A stretch of DNA of 59,710 nt from Proteiniclasticum sp. (GTDB lineage Bacteria; Bacillota; Clostridia; Clostridiales; Clostridiaceae). Under the pieces are notes generated by a model that had not been told where the DNA came from, did no database searches, and worked only from the letters and a program-made list of their open reading frames with translations. Shown in pieces: positions 7,417-15,955 of this stretch. Each line of letters starts with the position of its first letter. Within the stretch, counting starts at the first letter, position 1. The translations under genes were made by a program, and so were the position numbers. Location of the stretch: the NCBI RefSeq assembly GCF_003514505.1, contig NZ_DOPX01000011.1, positions 1 to 59,710 on the forward strand. Reading direction: 5' to 3'.

Positions 7417-9645
7417 ATGATAACTCAATGGAACGGATTTAATGAGGGCAACTGGACAAATGAAATAGATGTTAGAGATTTTATTCAGAAGAACTTCACA
7501 CTATATGAAGGAGATGCATCTTTTTTAGCAGGCCCTACAGAAAACACAAAAAAAGTATGGGAAAAAGCTGGGCAGCTGATTGTTGAAGAAATTAAGCAAG
7601 GTGTTCTTGGGGTAGACGAAGAGAACATTGCAGGGATCAATAACTTCAAACCAGGATACATTATCAAAGAAGCAGAGACCATCGTAGGTCTTCAGACAGA
7701 TGCACCATTGAAGAGAATCATCAATCCTTACGGTGGATTCAGAATGGTAGAGCAGTCTCTGGAAGCTTATGATTTCACAGCATCCGACTCAATCTTGAAA
7801 GAGTTTCCTAAATATAGAAAGACACACAATGAAGGTGTTTTCCATGCATACAATAAGGAAATGAGAGCAGCAAGAAGTACGGGTCTTATTACTGGACTTC
7901 CAGATGCTTATGGAAGAGGAAGAATCATCGGTGATTACAGAAGAGTGGCTCTTTATGGAATAGATCGTCTGATTCTTGAAAAGAAAAAGGATCTTGAAAA
8001 CCTTAAGGGACCCATGCTGGATGCACTAATCCGACAGAGAGAAGAAGTCAATGAGCAAATTCGAGCATTGAATGAAATGAAAGAAATGGCAGCTTCTTAC
8101 GGATTTGACATTTCTCAGCCAGCGAAGGATGCAAAGGAAGCAGTTCAGTTTGTGTATTTTGGATATCTGGCAGCTGTAAAAGAAAACAACGGAGCGGCGA
8201 TGTCTCTTGGAAGAACAAGTACTTTCCTGGATTGCTATATCGAAAGAGATTTACGAAATGGTACCATTGACGAAGCGGTAGCTCAAGAGATCATCGATCA
8301 GTTTGTCATTAAGCTGAGAATGGTCAGACACCTGAGAACGCCAGAATACGATGATCTGTTTGCAGGAGATCCAACTTGGGTAACTGAAGCGATCGGTGGT
8401 GTTGGTCTTGATGGACGACCACTGGTGACCAAGTCATCCTTCAGATTCCTGCATACACTGATCAATCTTGGAACAGCTCCAGAACCCAATATGACGGTTC
8501 TATGGGCTCAGTCTCTTCCTGAGAACTTCAAGAAGTTCTGTGCGGATATGTCCATCCAGACAGATTCCATTCAGTATGAGAATGATGATATCATGAGACC
8601 TCTTTATGGGGATGACTATGCAATCGCATGCTGTGTGTCTGCAATGTCCATCGGGAAGCAGATGCAGTTCTTCGGAGCAAGGTGCAATCTGGCAAAATCA
8701 CTTCTCTATGCTCTAAATGGTGGTGTTGACGAAAAATCAGGAAAGAAAGTCATCGAAGGTCTTACACCTATTACTGACGAAGTACTGCAGTATGATACAG
8801 TACTCGAAAACTACAATAAGGTTCTCGAATATGTAGCGGAACTTTATGTCAATACCATGAATATTATCCACTATATGCATGACAAATATGCTTATGAAGC
8901 TGGCCAGATGGCACTTCATGACACAGAAGTGGGCAGACTCATGGCGTTTGGTGTTGCAGGACTTTCAGTAGCTGCTGATTCACTTGCTGCGATCAAATAT
9001 GCAAAAGTAATGCCAAAACGCAATGAAAATGGAATCACAGTGGATTTTGATATCGAAGGGGACTTCCCCAAATATGGAAATGATGATGACCGTGTGGATG
9101 ACATCGCAGTCAGTCTGGTGGAAAAGTTCTCCAGCGAACTGAAGAGACATCAGACCTATAGAGACGCAAAACATACATTGTCTGTTCTGACCATCACATC
9201 CAATGTGGTGTACGGTAAGAAAACCGGTGCAACACCAGATGGAAGAAAAGCAGGAGAACCATTTGCGCCAGGAGCAAACCCAATGCACGGAAGAGACCTG
9301 GAAGGTGCTTTAGCATCTCTGAACAGTGTGGCTAAGATTCCATACTGCAGCACGTGTGAAGATGGTGTATCCAATACATTCTCGATTGTTCCGGATGCCC
9401 TTGGAAAGTCTGGAGATGAAAGAATCAACAATCTGGCATCTGTACTTGATGGGTATTTCTCACAGGATGCGCATCACTTGAATGTGAATGTATTCAACAG
9501 AGAAAAGCTTGAAGATGCCATGGCGCACCCAGAAAAGTATCCAACTCTGACCATCAGAGTTTCAGGATACGCAGTTAATTTCAACAGACTATCTAAAGAG
9601 CAGCAGATGGAAGTCATTTCAAGAACTTTCCATGAAGCTATGTAG
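7417..9645 (+). CDS. pflB: Formate C-acetyltransferase (pyruvate formate-lyase)
   Basis: This glycyl-radical enzyme splits pyruvate plus CoA into acetyl-CoA and formate under anoxic conditions. The 742 residues match the usual length. The paired catalytic cysteines are in ACCVSAM near residue 404, and the C-terminal RVSGYAVNF near 713-721 carries the glycine that holds the radical. The start has an ideal AGGAGG seven bases upstream. The activase pflA follows after 35 bases. The presence of these genes marks a mixed-acid fermentative lifestyle. Expression is probably controlled through the long upstream region described separately. Identification is certain. Confidence 0.98.
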   Translation: MITQWNGFNEGNWTNEIDVRDFIQKNFTLYEGDASFLAGPTENTKKVWEKAGQLIVEEIKQGVLGVDEENIAGINNFKPGYIIKEAETIVGLQTDAPLKRIINPYGGFRMVEQSLEAYDFTASDSILKEFPKYRKTHNEGVFHAYNKEMRAARSTGLITGLPDAYGRGRIIGDYRRVALYGIDRLILEKKKDLENLKGPMLDALIRQREEVNEQIRALNEMKEMAASYGFDISQPAKDAKEAVQFVYFGYLAAVKENNGAAMSLGRTSTFLDCYIERDLRNGTIDEAVAQEIIDQFVIKLRMVRHLRTPEYDDLFAGDPTWVTEAIGGVGLDGRPLVTKSSFRFLHTLINLGTAPEPNMTVLWAQSLPENFKKFCADMSIQTDSIQYENDDIMRPLYGDDYAIACCVSAMSIGKQMQFFGARCNLAKSLLYALNGGVDEKSGKKVIEGLTPITDEVLQYDTVLENYNKVLEYVAELYVNTMNIIHYMHDKYAYEAGQMALHDTEVGRLMAFGVAGLSVAADSLAAIKYAKVMPKRNENGITVDFDIEGDFPKYGNDDDRVDDIAVSLVEKFSSELKRHQTYRDAKHTLSVLTITSNVVYGKKTGATPDGRKAGEPFAPGANPMHGRDLEGALASLNSVAKIPYCSTCEDGVSNTFSIVPDALGKSGDERINNLASVLDGYFSQDAHHLNVNVFNREKLEDAMAHPEKYPTLTIRVSGYAVNFNRLSKEQQMEVISRTFHEAM

Positions 9646-9680
9646 TCTAGACTGATCAAATACTAGAAGGAGTGAGGACT

Positions 9681-10454
9681 TTGAAAGGCAGAATCCATTC
9701 AATAGAAAGCATGGGTCTTGTAGATGGACCAGGAATCAGAACTGTGGTGTTTTTGCAGGGCTGTAAATTGAGATGCCTCTATTGCCATAATCCAGATACC
9801 TGGACTATGGGTGGCGGAACCCAAGTAGAAGCCTCCGACCTTATCAAGAAGATTAAAAGATATCGTCCGTATTTTGAAAAATCAGGTGGTGGAGTTACCT
9901 TTTCCGGCGGAGAACCGCTGCTGCAGCCTGAGTTCCTATTGGAATCTCTCAAGGCTTGTAAAGAACTTGGCATCCATACTGCACTGGATACTGCGGGATA
10001 CGGATTTGGCGAGTATGAAGAGATACTGAAGTACACAGATCTAGTTTTGTTTGATATTAAGCATGAAGATCCGAAGCAGTATTTATTCATCGCAGGTCAG
10101 AAAGAAGATAGGTCTTTGAAGTTTTTGGAAGCCGTTCAAAATGCAGGGACCAAAATGTGGATCAGACATGTTGTGGTGCCTGGCATCACAGACAGCGAGG
10201 AACATATCGTTCAGCTGGCTCAAAAAATCAAAACGCTTCAAAATGTAGAAAAAGTTGAACTTCTTCCTTATCATTCCATGGGAGAGAACAAATACGAGGT
10301 TATGAACATCAAGTATAAGCTTGAAGGTGTAGAGCAAATGGACCGTAAAAGAACTCAAGAGCTCACAGCACTACTTCATAAAGAGCTTGGTCAAGACTTT
10401 GTTGAAAGAGTGGAAGAGAAGAGTAAAGGTACTACATTATATAGAATAAGCTAG
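9681..10454 (+). CDS. pflA: Pyruvate formate-lyase activating enzyme (radical SAM)
   Basis: The activase uses S-adenosylmethionine and a [4Fe-4S] cluster to install the glycyl radical on PflB. The cluster motif CKLRCLYC is near residue 27, followed by HNPDTW, the glycine-rich GGGVTFSGGEPLLQ near 70 and the core strands typical of the family. I chose the TTG at 9681 because AGAAGGAG lies eight bases before it; a GTG nine bases upstream would sit on top of that site. With this start the protein is 257 residues, the usual size. It is co-transcribed with pflB and ends at a strong terminator. Confidence 0.96.
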   Translation: MKGRIHSIESMGLVDGPGIRTVVFLQGCKLRCLYCHNPDTWTMGGGTQVEASDLIKKIKRYRPYFEKSGGGVTFSGGEPLLQPEFLLESLKACKELGIHTALDTAGYGFGEYEEILKYTDLVLFDIKHEDPKQYLFIAGQKEDRSLKFLEAVQNAGTKMWIRHVVVPGITDSEEHIVQLAQKIKTLQNVEKVELLPYHSMGENKYEVMNIKYKLEGVEQMDRKRTQELTALLHKELGQDFVERVEEKSKGTTLYRIS

Positions 10455-10456
10455 TG

Positions 10457-10498
10457 AAAAGCAGGGGAAACCAGATTTGGTTTATTCCCTGCTTTTTT
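10457..10498 (+). terminator. Intrinsic terminator of the pfl operon
   Basis: The arms AAAAGCAGGG and CCCTGCTTTT pair across an 18-base loop that itself contains a short helix, and end in T-rich sequence just after the pflA stop. Confidence 0.85.
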
Positions 10499-10510
10499 GA
10501 CGGAAATGTA

Positions 10511-10536
10511 AAGCGCCAGGCAATTGCCTGGCGCTT
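10511..10536. terminator. Perfect 26-bp palindrome between pflA and rubredoxin
   Basis: AAGCGCCAGGCAA is followed directly by its exact reverse complement. It lies just past the rubredoxin stop on the minus strand and probably ends that transcript, although the run of T after it is short. It could also act in both directions. Confidence 0.6.
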
Positions 10537-10545
10537 AAAGGGATT

Positions 10546-10707
10546 TTACTCTTCAACCTCGAACTGGTCTTTGCCAACTCCGCAAAGTGGACATACCCAA
10601 TCTTCTGGTAGATCCTCGAAGCTTGTTCCTGGAGCGATTCCGTTGTCCTCGTCGCCTACTGCTGGATCATAAACATATCCGCAAACTATACAAACGTAAC
10701 TCTTCAT
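10546..10707 (-). CDS. Rubredoxin
   Basis: This 53-residue iron protein is an electron carrier, commonly used by anaerobes to pass electrons to oxygen or peroxide reductases. Two CxxCG knuckles are visible: CIVCGYVYDP near residue 5 and CPLCGVGKD near 38, with the conserved GDEDNGIAPGT between them. It was found by reading the reverse strand directly. The second of two adjacent ATG codons is chosen because AGGAGGG is six bases from it; the first would add one methionine. It has its own promoter and terminator, so it is a single-gene unit. The thiol peroxidase further along suggests the same oxidative-stress theme, but the two are not linked. Confidence 0.97.
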   Translation of the reverse strand: MKSYVCIVCGYVYDPAVGDEDNGIAPGTSFEDLPEDWVCPLCGVGKDQFEVEE

Positions 10708-10757
10708 CATATTCCCTCCTAATTCAAATAAGTGTTATAGAATCATAACCTAATTTG

Positions 10758-10786
10758 ATTATAGTGTAGAAATCACAAGCTTTCAA
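10758..10786 (-). promoter_or_regulatory. Promoter of the rubredoxin gene
   Basis: On the minus strand TTGAAA (complement of 10781-10786) and a perfect TATAAT (complement of 10758-10763) are 17 bases apart, about 50 bases before the rubredoxin start. Confidence 0.8.
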
Positions 10787-10859
10787 TAGATTTTCTTCGA
10801 TTTGATGTTTCGTAATGCGGGTTAATCTAGTATACTAAACAAGCGTGAGGTGAAAACAT

Positions 10860-12224
10860 ATGTTGGAATTAGAAAAGGAAAATATAAATAATCAAAATCA
10901 TTTTTATAAAATACTACTTACCATTGCTATCCCGATCATTGTGCAGAATTTCCTGTCCTCCTCCTTGAATATGGTGGACAATCTGATGATTGGCAATCTT
11001 GGAGAAGCATCGATCGCTGCGGTTGGACAAGCGAACCAGCTTTTCTTTCTTTTTACTCTGATGTCGTTCGGTCTCAACAGTGGAGGAGCTATTTTTTTCT
11101 CCCAGTTTCATGGGAGCGGTGATTACAAGAGTTTCAAGAAGTACATGGGTATGACCATGGCTTTAGGTGGGCTGATTGCGGCTTTTTTTACAATCATTGC
11201 TGTGATCATTCCAGAAAGAGTTATGGGACTCTACTCTGAGGATCCAGAGGTTCTTAAAGCCTCTGTAGAATACCTTAGAATCGTTGGGTTCAGTTATATT
11301 TTGAGTAATCTTTCGGTGACAATGATTTTTGCGCTTCGATCAACAGGTCAAGCTTTTGTACCTATGTTTTCCAGTATCCTGGGATTAGGGACGAATACGC
11401 TGCTCAACTATCTTTTGATTAATGGAGCTTTTGGTTTCCCGCGATTGGAAGTTAGAGGAGCTGCCCTTGCCACGCTCATAGCGAGAATCATTGAGTTTTC
11501 AGTGCTCTTCTATATTGTTTTTCTGAAGAGCAATCTTTTGAATGGAACATTTAAAGAGCTTACATCGTTTAAGAAACCAAATATCTCGAATTTTCTGAGA
11601 GTCGCTGCACCTGTTCTATTGAATGAGACATTCTGGTCCCTTGGCATTGTGGTGTACAATTATTCCTATTCAAAACTGGGAGTATCCTCATTTGCTGCAA
11701 TTCAGATTCAGAATACGATAACCCAGCTTTTCTATGTGTTTTCCTTTGGTATCTGCAATGCGGCAGCGATTATCACGGGGAATCTCATTGGGAAAGGTGA
11801 TATAGAACGGTTAAAGGTGTATGCAAGTAAAATTATCAAGCTCACATTCCTTATCGGGGTAATCACATCGCTTCTATTAACTGTGTCCAAAAATCCGATT
11901 CTCTCGCTTTATCGCCTGGAAGAAGGCACGAGAGACACAACATTCAAGCTGCTGACTTATATTTCTTTTATCGTTCCTGTCAGATTTTTAAATGTACTTT
12001 TTGTTGTGGGACTTTTTCGTGGCGGGGGAGATACCAGATATTCTCTTTTTGCTGAAACTGCGAGTTTGTGGCTTGTGGGAGTTCCGCTGGTATCACTGGC
12101 GGCTTTGGTGCTGAAGCTTCCAGTAGAAAGGGTATTCGTTTTAAGTTTTTTTGAGGAAATGGTCAAACTTCTGATATGTTTGCCTCGCTATAAAAGCAAG
12201 AAGTGGATTCACCGTGTTGTATAA
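10860..12224 (+). CDS. MATE family multidrug/cation exporter
   Basis: This is an integral membrane protein of 454 residues with about twelve hydrophobic segments, as expected for the MATE family, which exports drugs or other organic cations in exchange for Na+ or H+. The early segment PIIVQNFLSSSLNMVDNLMIG (family pattern near residues 25-45) and the internal repeat beginning near 240 (PVLLNETFWSLGIVVYNY) fit the two-fold family architecture. The substrate cannot be predicted. The ATG is preceded by GAGGTGA. The gene is monocistronic and faces the arginase gene across a shared terminator. Confidence 0.92.
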   Translation: MLELEKENINNQNHFYKILLTIAIPIIVQNFLSSSLNMVDNLMIGNLGEASIAAVGQANQLFFLFTLMSFGLNSGGAIFFSQFHGSGDYKSFKKYMGMTMALGGLIAAFFTIIAVIIPERVMGLYSEDPEVLKASVEYLRIVGFSYILSNLSVTMIFALRSTGQAFVPMFSSILGLGTNTLLNYLLINGAFGFPRLEVRGAALATLIARIIEFSVLFYIVFLKSNLLNGTFKELTSFKKPNISNFLRVAAPVLLNETFWSLGIVVYNYSYSKLGVSSFAAIQIQNTITQLFYVFSFGICNAAAIITGNLIGKGDIERLKVYASKIIKLTFLIGVITSLLLTVSKNPILSLYRLEEGTRDTTFKLLTYISFIVPVRFLNVLFVVGLFRGGGDTRYSLFAETASLWLVGVPLVSLAALVLKLPVERVFVLSFFEEMVKLLICLPRYKSKKWIHRVV

Positions 12225-12236
12225 AGTATAAAGAAA

Positions 12237-12270
12237 AGCTCTTGGGCATTTTTCCCAAGAGCTTCTTTTT
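12237..12270. terminator. Bidirectional terminator between MATE gene and arginase
   Basis: AGCTCTTGGG and CCCAAGAGCT pair around CATTTTT and run into TCTTTTT on the plus strand. On the minus strand the A-rich left flank supplies a weaker T tract for the arginase transcript. Confidence 0.87.
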
Positions 12271-13183
12271 ATGATTTTATTCTGCCAAGAGCTTCTGAGA
12301 AAGTCTCGAGCATACTGATTGATGAGTTCAATGTAAGGTTGTTTCGGTCTGTGATTGGATTGAATTCTACAAAATCGATGCTTTTTACAAGACCTGTCTC
12401 AATGATAGAGGAAACCAGCTGTTTGCTCTCTTCGAATTCTAAACCGTCTTCTACAGGAGTTCCTGTTCCGGGTACGTGTCGAGCATCCAGAGAATCAATA
12501 TCGTAGGACAGATGGATGCGTTGGATTCCGCTCTCTGTAATTTTATGTAGAAGCTCTTGGATGGCTTTTTCCATGCCTCTCTCTCTGATGTCGGTCATTC
12601 TCCAAGTGTGGATCCCATGTTCTTTAATGATGACCTCTTCCCCTTCATCTACGCTTCTCAGACCGAGGATATAAATATTCTCAGGTTTTACTTTTTGACC
12701 TTTCACATAGAGTTCTGTGAGCAGTTCATCACCAAGTCCTGCAGAAGCACCTAAAGGCATTCCGTGGATATTCCCGGATGGACTCGTCTCAGTGATGTTG
12801 AGGTCTGCATGAGCATCGATCCAAATCACGGCAAACTCGTCTTCTGTGGCAGACTTGACGCCAGCCAAGGAACCTAATCCCAAGGAGTGATCTCCTCCGA
12901 CAACAAAGGGAAGATTGCCTTCCTGAATTGCATTTTGAACAGTCTCAGCAAGCCTTTCGTTTCCGGATACGACTTCATTCAGATACTTCATAGATGTATG
13001 TGAAGCATACTTCTTTGAAGGATCCACCTGATCTACTTTGATATTTCCTCTGTCTATTACATACTCATTGTTCTTTTTAAAGAGGTCTACAAGGCCTACT
13101 TCTCTTAATTTGTCTGGCCCAAATTCAACGCCAGGTCGGTCACAACCATAAAACATTGGAAACCCAATGATTTCAATTTTCAT
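12269..13183 (-). CDS. rocF: Arginase
   Basis: Arginase hydrolyses arginine to ornithine and urea using two Mn ions. The 304-residue ureohydrolase has every metal-binding motif: GGDHSLGLGS near residue 97, WIDAHADLN near 121 and SYDIDSLDARHVPGTGTP near 226. NIHGMPLGAS near 138 and the overall length favour arginase over agmatinase. The start has GGAGGTG close upstream. It is a single gene, and no ornithine or urea pathway neighbours are visible, so its contribution to arginine use or nitrogen supply is inferred only from the family. Confidence 0.94.
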   Translation of the reverse strand: MKIEIIGFPMFYGCDRPGVEFGPDKLREVGLVDLFKKNNEYVIDRGNIKVDQVDPSKKYASHTSMKYLNEVVSGNERLAETVQNAIQEGNLPFVVGGDHSLGLGSLAGVKSATEDEFAVIWIDAHADLNITETSPSGNIHGMPLGASAGLGDELLTELYVKGQKVKPENIYILGLRSVDEGEEVIIKEHGIHTWRMTDIRERGMEKAIQELLHKITESGIQRIHLSYDIDSLDARHVPGTGTPVEDGLEFEESKQLVSSIIETGLVKSIDFVEFNPITDRNNLTLNSSISMLETFSEALGRIKS

Positions 13184-13485
13184 ATGAACACCTCCGTGTA
13201 ATTACAATTCATTATATATCAGATGTTTTTATATTACCATTAATTTGGGATAAAAATCTTTATGCAATTATGTGTATAAACGTTCATTTTAAAGGGTTTG
13301 AAAGGGGTTGAAACTAAATAAGACGATTTCAAAACGATTACATGACAACGATTTCGTTGAATGAAGATTTGCATAAATCGTCTAAAGATTTAGTCCGTTT
13401 TCAATAACTTCAATTGCGGAAGTCCACTGTATTGTGATGATGATACAGGGTATAATGAAGTATAGATTTTGAGGAGGAGTATGTG
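13184..13485 (+). promoter_or_regulatory. Arginase/cupin divergent intergenic region with ACGATTT repeats
   Basis: About 300 bases lie between the divergent arginase and cupin genes. ACGATT(T) occurs three times in the same direction (13323, 13334, 13348) and once inverted as AAATCGT (13375-13381), a cluster that looks like a multi-site operator. A TATAAT box at 13451-13456 sits just before the cupin ribosome binding site GAGGAGGAG (about 13471-13479). The regulator is unknown. Confidence 0.45.
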
Positions 13486-13806
13486 ATGGTTATAAAGAAC
13501 GATCAAGTGAAGGAAGTAGTCTGCGGTGAAGGAATCAGACGAAAGGTTCTAGCCTACAATCAGGAGATGATGATGTGTGAAATCACCTTTTCAAAAGGTG
13601 CAGTAGGAGAGATGCACTCGCACCCTCACACACAAACAACGTACGTTATGGAAGGGGTTTTTGAGTTCACCATTGGTGAGGAAAAAAGCGTAGTGTATAA
13701 AGGTGACAGCTTACTCATGCCTGCGGGTGTGCCCCATGGGACAGTGGCGTTGGAAGATGGTGTGCTTCTGGATGTATTCAGCCCGATGAGAGAGGATTTC
13801 CTATAA
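13486..13806 (+). CDS. Small cupin-domain protein
   Basis: A 106-residue single-domain cupin. The metal-binding first cupin motif is clear: HSHPHTQTTYVMEG near residues 44-57, and the second motif includes PAGVPHG near 82. Single-domain cupins range from isomerases to dioxygenases and sugar-binding sensors, so no reaction can be assigned. The ATG is preferred over a GTG three bases upstream on spacing from GAGGAGGAG. It is a single-gene unit with its own terminator overlapping the stop codon and a repeat-rich promoter region, which suggests dedicated regulation. Confidence 0.88.
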   Translation: MVIKNDQVKEVVCGEGIRRKVLAYNQEMMMCEITFSKGAVGEMHSHPHTQTTYVMEGVFEFTIGEEKSVVYKGDSLLMPAGVPHGTVALEDGVLLDVFSPMREDFL

Positions 13807-13819
13807 AATCCTCTCTTTT
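13790..13819 (+). terminator. Terminator overlapping the cupin stop codon
   Basis: GAGAGGATTT and AAATCCTCTC pair across a 6-base loop and end in TTTT; the TAA stop lies in the loop and arm. A second weaker hairpin follows at about 13920-13963 (AAGAACAGG with CCTGTTCTT). Nothing else is seen between 13820 and 14011. Confidence 0.8.
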
Positions 13820-14011
13820 GCAGTTCGATACAACAAAGAATTCCTAAGTAAAGAAGAATGCATAGAGGTGCTGGCTTCTTCATAAAGCAGGGAGAATACT
13901 GCCTGATGCTAGGAAACCAAGAAGAACAGGTAAAAATTGAATCATTTTTTTCCTGTTCTTTTATATGGTATGATTCCCTTCACTTTGTCCAAATGGATAC
14001 ATGAAATCCAA

Positions 14012-14060
14012 AAACAATGCATTTCCCGCCTATGGTACACATGGAGGAGATGCATTGTTT
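14012..14060 (-). terminator. Long-loop terminator for the unknown minus-strand gene
   Basis: AAACAATGCAT at 14012-14022 pairs with ATGCATTGTTT at 14050-14060. Read on the minus strand, the stem ends in TTTTT just past the stop of the 14079-14699 gene. Confidence 0.65.
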
Positions 14061-14078
14061 GTTCAGGATAAAGCTTTT

Positions 14079-14699
14079 TTACGATAAAACCACTTTATGG
14101 ATGATGGCGCCTTCTTCTAAAGAATAGGAGTATGTACCAAGGTTGAGCTCTTTTAGCAAACCATCTAGAAAGCTTTTACGTAGTTCATGGTAAAGGGCGG
14201 GGGAAAGTCCAGCATTTTCATAATAGGGAGCATGAAGATCCTTGAGGGTCGAAAAGACCAGATGATGCTCACTGGCGTCTACGAGCTTATTTACTTTGTC
14301 ACAGGGCATTCCATCCAACAAAACAGACTGGAGCAGCTGATACAGCTCCTCTCCGTTTTGTACAGAAACACCAGGTTTTAAAGTAGTTCCCAGATTGTGT
14401 CCAAATTCATTATACGCTTCATGTAGTGCGGACAGATTGGTATCGTTCATTATTTCAGCCAGCAGTTCACTGAGTCTTTTTTCATTAGCTATGAGATGAC
14501 CCTCCAGCCAGCCATGAATATTGTTATGATCAATCTGATCTGAGAGCATTGCATCAGTTGTGGGAGTACCATGATGATTTTCCAGATCATTCAGCTTCTT
14601 TTCCATACCGAATTTTCCAGCAAGGTAAGATTCTATCTGTTCCTGAAGGTGTATTCTCTGGTGCTGTATGAAATGGATGGGAGCAAGTTTTTCTTTCAT
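14079..14699 (-). CDS. Hypothetical protein, largely helical
   Basis: I do not recognise this 206-residue protein. It has no signal peptide or membrane segment and appears mostly alpha-helical. It is fairly rich in histidine (IHFIQHQRIH near residues 7-16, DQIDHNNIHGW near 62, EHH near 151) and has a single cysteine. The start is set by an AGGAGG six bases before the ATG; the frame remains open further upstream but without a ribosome binding site. It is a single-gene unit with its own terminator. A metal- or haem-binding role is conceivable from the histidines, but there is no direct evidence. Confidence 0.8.
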   Translation of the reverse strand: MKEKLAPIHFIQHQRIHLQEQIESYLAGKFGMEKKLNDLENHHGTPTTDAMLSDQIDHNNIHGWLEGHLIANEKRLSELLAEIMNDTNLSALHEAYNEFGHNLGTTLKPGVSVQNGEELYQLLQSVLLDGMPCDKVNKLVDASEHHLVFSTLKDLHAPYYENAGLSPALYHELRKSFLDGLLKELNLGTYSYSLEEGAIIHKVVLS

Positions 14700-14874
14700 T
14701 TTAACCTCCTGAAATGTTGTTCTGTATTCAGTATATCGGCAAAAGTGCAATAGAAAAATGATGGATATCAAATTTCATGAATTATAGATACCGAAGCGAA
14801 TGAGAACAAAATAATGAAATTATGCTGAAAGTAAGGTATACTTCACTAAGGAATAAATTTAGATAGGTGATGAA

Positions 14875-15519
14875 ATGAGATTAAGAAAAAAATGGTGGGC
14901 CAGACCAGAAATGGCAGAAGATGAGAAGTCCATTCTCAACCCCTATGATCAGAAGGGAAAATGGAAGGAAATATTTGGCAATGATCATCCGATTCATGTG
15001 GAGCTTGGCTGTGGTAAAGGACAGTTCATCAGTACACTTGCAAAGGAAAACCCTGACATCAACTACATTGCCATTGATTTAAAAGATGAGGTACTGGTGT
15101 TTGTATTACGGAAAATCAATGAGCTTGGATTGACCAATGTTAGGATCATTCCGATGTTTATTGAAAGGATAGATGAAATTTTCACTGAAAATGAAGTATC
15201 GAAACTCTACATCAATTTCTGCAATCCGTGGCCTAAAGCCAGCCATAATAAAAGAAGGCTGACGCATCCAAGATTTCTTAAAAAGTACAAGGGATTTATT
15301 AGACCTGGTACAGAAGTCTGGTTTAAAACCGATGATGATGATCTGTTTGCGGCTTCCTTGGACTACTTTAATGAAGAGGGATTTCGTGAGATGTACCGGA
15401 CCTTTGATCTCGAGGAGTCTGGATTCAGTGAGAATATTAAAACGGAATATGAAGAGAAGTTCAGCTCTTTTGGAGTGAAAATCAAGTTTGGTATTTTCAA
15501 GCTCCAGGAGGGGGAGTAG
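14875..15519 (+). CDS. trmB: tRNA (guanine-N7-)-methyltransferase
   Basis: TrmB methylates guanine 46 in the variable loop of tRNA using S-adenosylmethionine. The 214-residue protein starts with the characteristic MRLRKKWWARPEM region; the SAM site ELGCGKGQF is near residue 44, and the catalytic loop NFCNPWPKASHNKRRLTH is near 117-134. Length and motif order are typical. The gene is followed without a gap by the small hypothetical gene at 15521, whose ribosome binding site lies within the trmB 3' end, so both are probably translated as a coupled pair. Confidence 0.96.
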   Translation: MRLRKKWWARPEMAEDEKSILNPYDQKGKWKEIFGNDHPIHVELGCGKGQFISTLAKENPDINYIAIDLKDEVLVFVLRKINELGLTNVRIIPMFIERIDEIFTENEVSKLYINFCNPWPKASHNKRRLTHPRFLKKYKGFIRPGTEVWFKTDDDDLFAASLDYFNEEGFREMYRTFDLEESGFSENIKTEYEEKFSSFGVKIKFGIFKLQEGE

Positions 15520-15520
15520 A

Positions 15521-15913
15521 ATGATGAGTGTTGAAGAAATAAGAGAAGATCTGGATCGATTTCTAAAGGGATATTATAAGAACGCATTCATTGAATATCT
15601 TGATGTACCTGGGAAGGTTCTGGAGCTTCGTCTGGTTCTGGATGAATCAGAAAGAAAGTATGTAAAGCTGTTTTATGACGACAATAAAAAGATGTTTACA
15701 GAAGCAGCTGCGGAGACAGAGAAGGATCTGGCAAGTATCGATGCGGTATATTTACGCATCGATGAAGATGGGATCTTTTTCGGCAAATCCTCTTTTGATC
15801 TCACCGCTTCGAATGCCGCTGTTTATTATCTGCTCAGCAGGTATTTAGAAGAGATGGTTGAAAAACTCCCTGGAAAACTAGAAGAGTATGAAACGAAAAT
15901 GCTCCTGCAATAG
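15521..15913 (+). CDS. Hypothetical protein coupled to trmB
   Basis: I do not recognise this 130-residue protein. It is soluble, without cysteines, acidic, and appears to be an alpha/beta fold, with a central strand-rich part (VLELRLVLDE, YVKLFYDD, AVYLRIDEDGIFFG) and a helical C-terminus. AGGAGGGGGAG at the end of trmB directs translation; either of two adjacent ATG codons could be the first. The 1-base gap to trmB suggests a functional or purely regulatory coupling. It ends at a very strong terminator. Confidence 0.8.
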   Translation: MMSVEEIREDLDRFLKGYYKNAFIEYLDVPGKVLELRLVLDESERKYVKLFYDDNKKMFTEAAAETEKDLASIDAVYLRIDEDGIFFGKSSFDLTASNAAVYYLLSRYLEEMVEKLPGKLEEYETKMLLQ

Positions 15914-15951
15914 AAACACCCTGGTGTGAAAAATCACACCAGGGTGTTTCT
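15912..15951. terminator. Very strong bidirectional terminator
   Basis: An 18-bp perfect stem (AGAAACACCCTGGTGTGA and its reverse complement) closes on AAAA. It separates the plus-strand trmB pair from the minus-strand thiol peroxidase, and both transcripts can end here. Confidence 0.9.
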
Positions 15952-15955
15952 ATTA

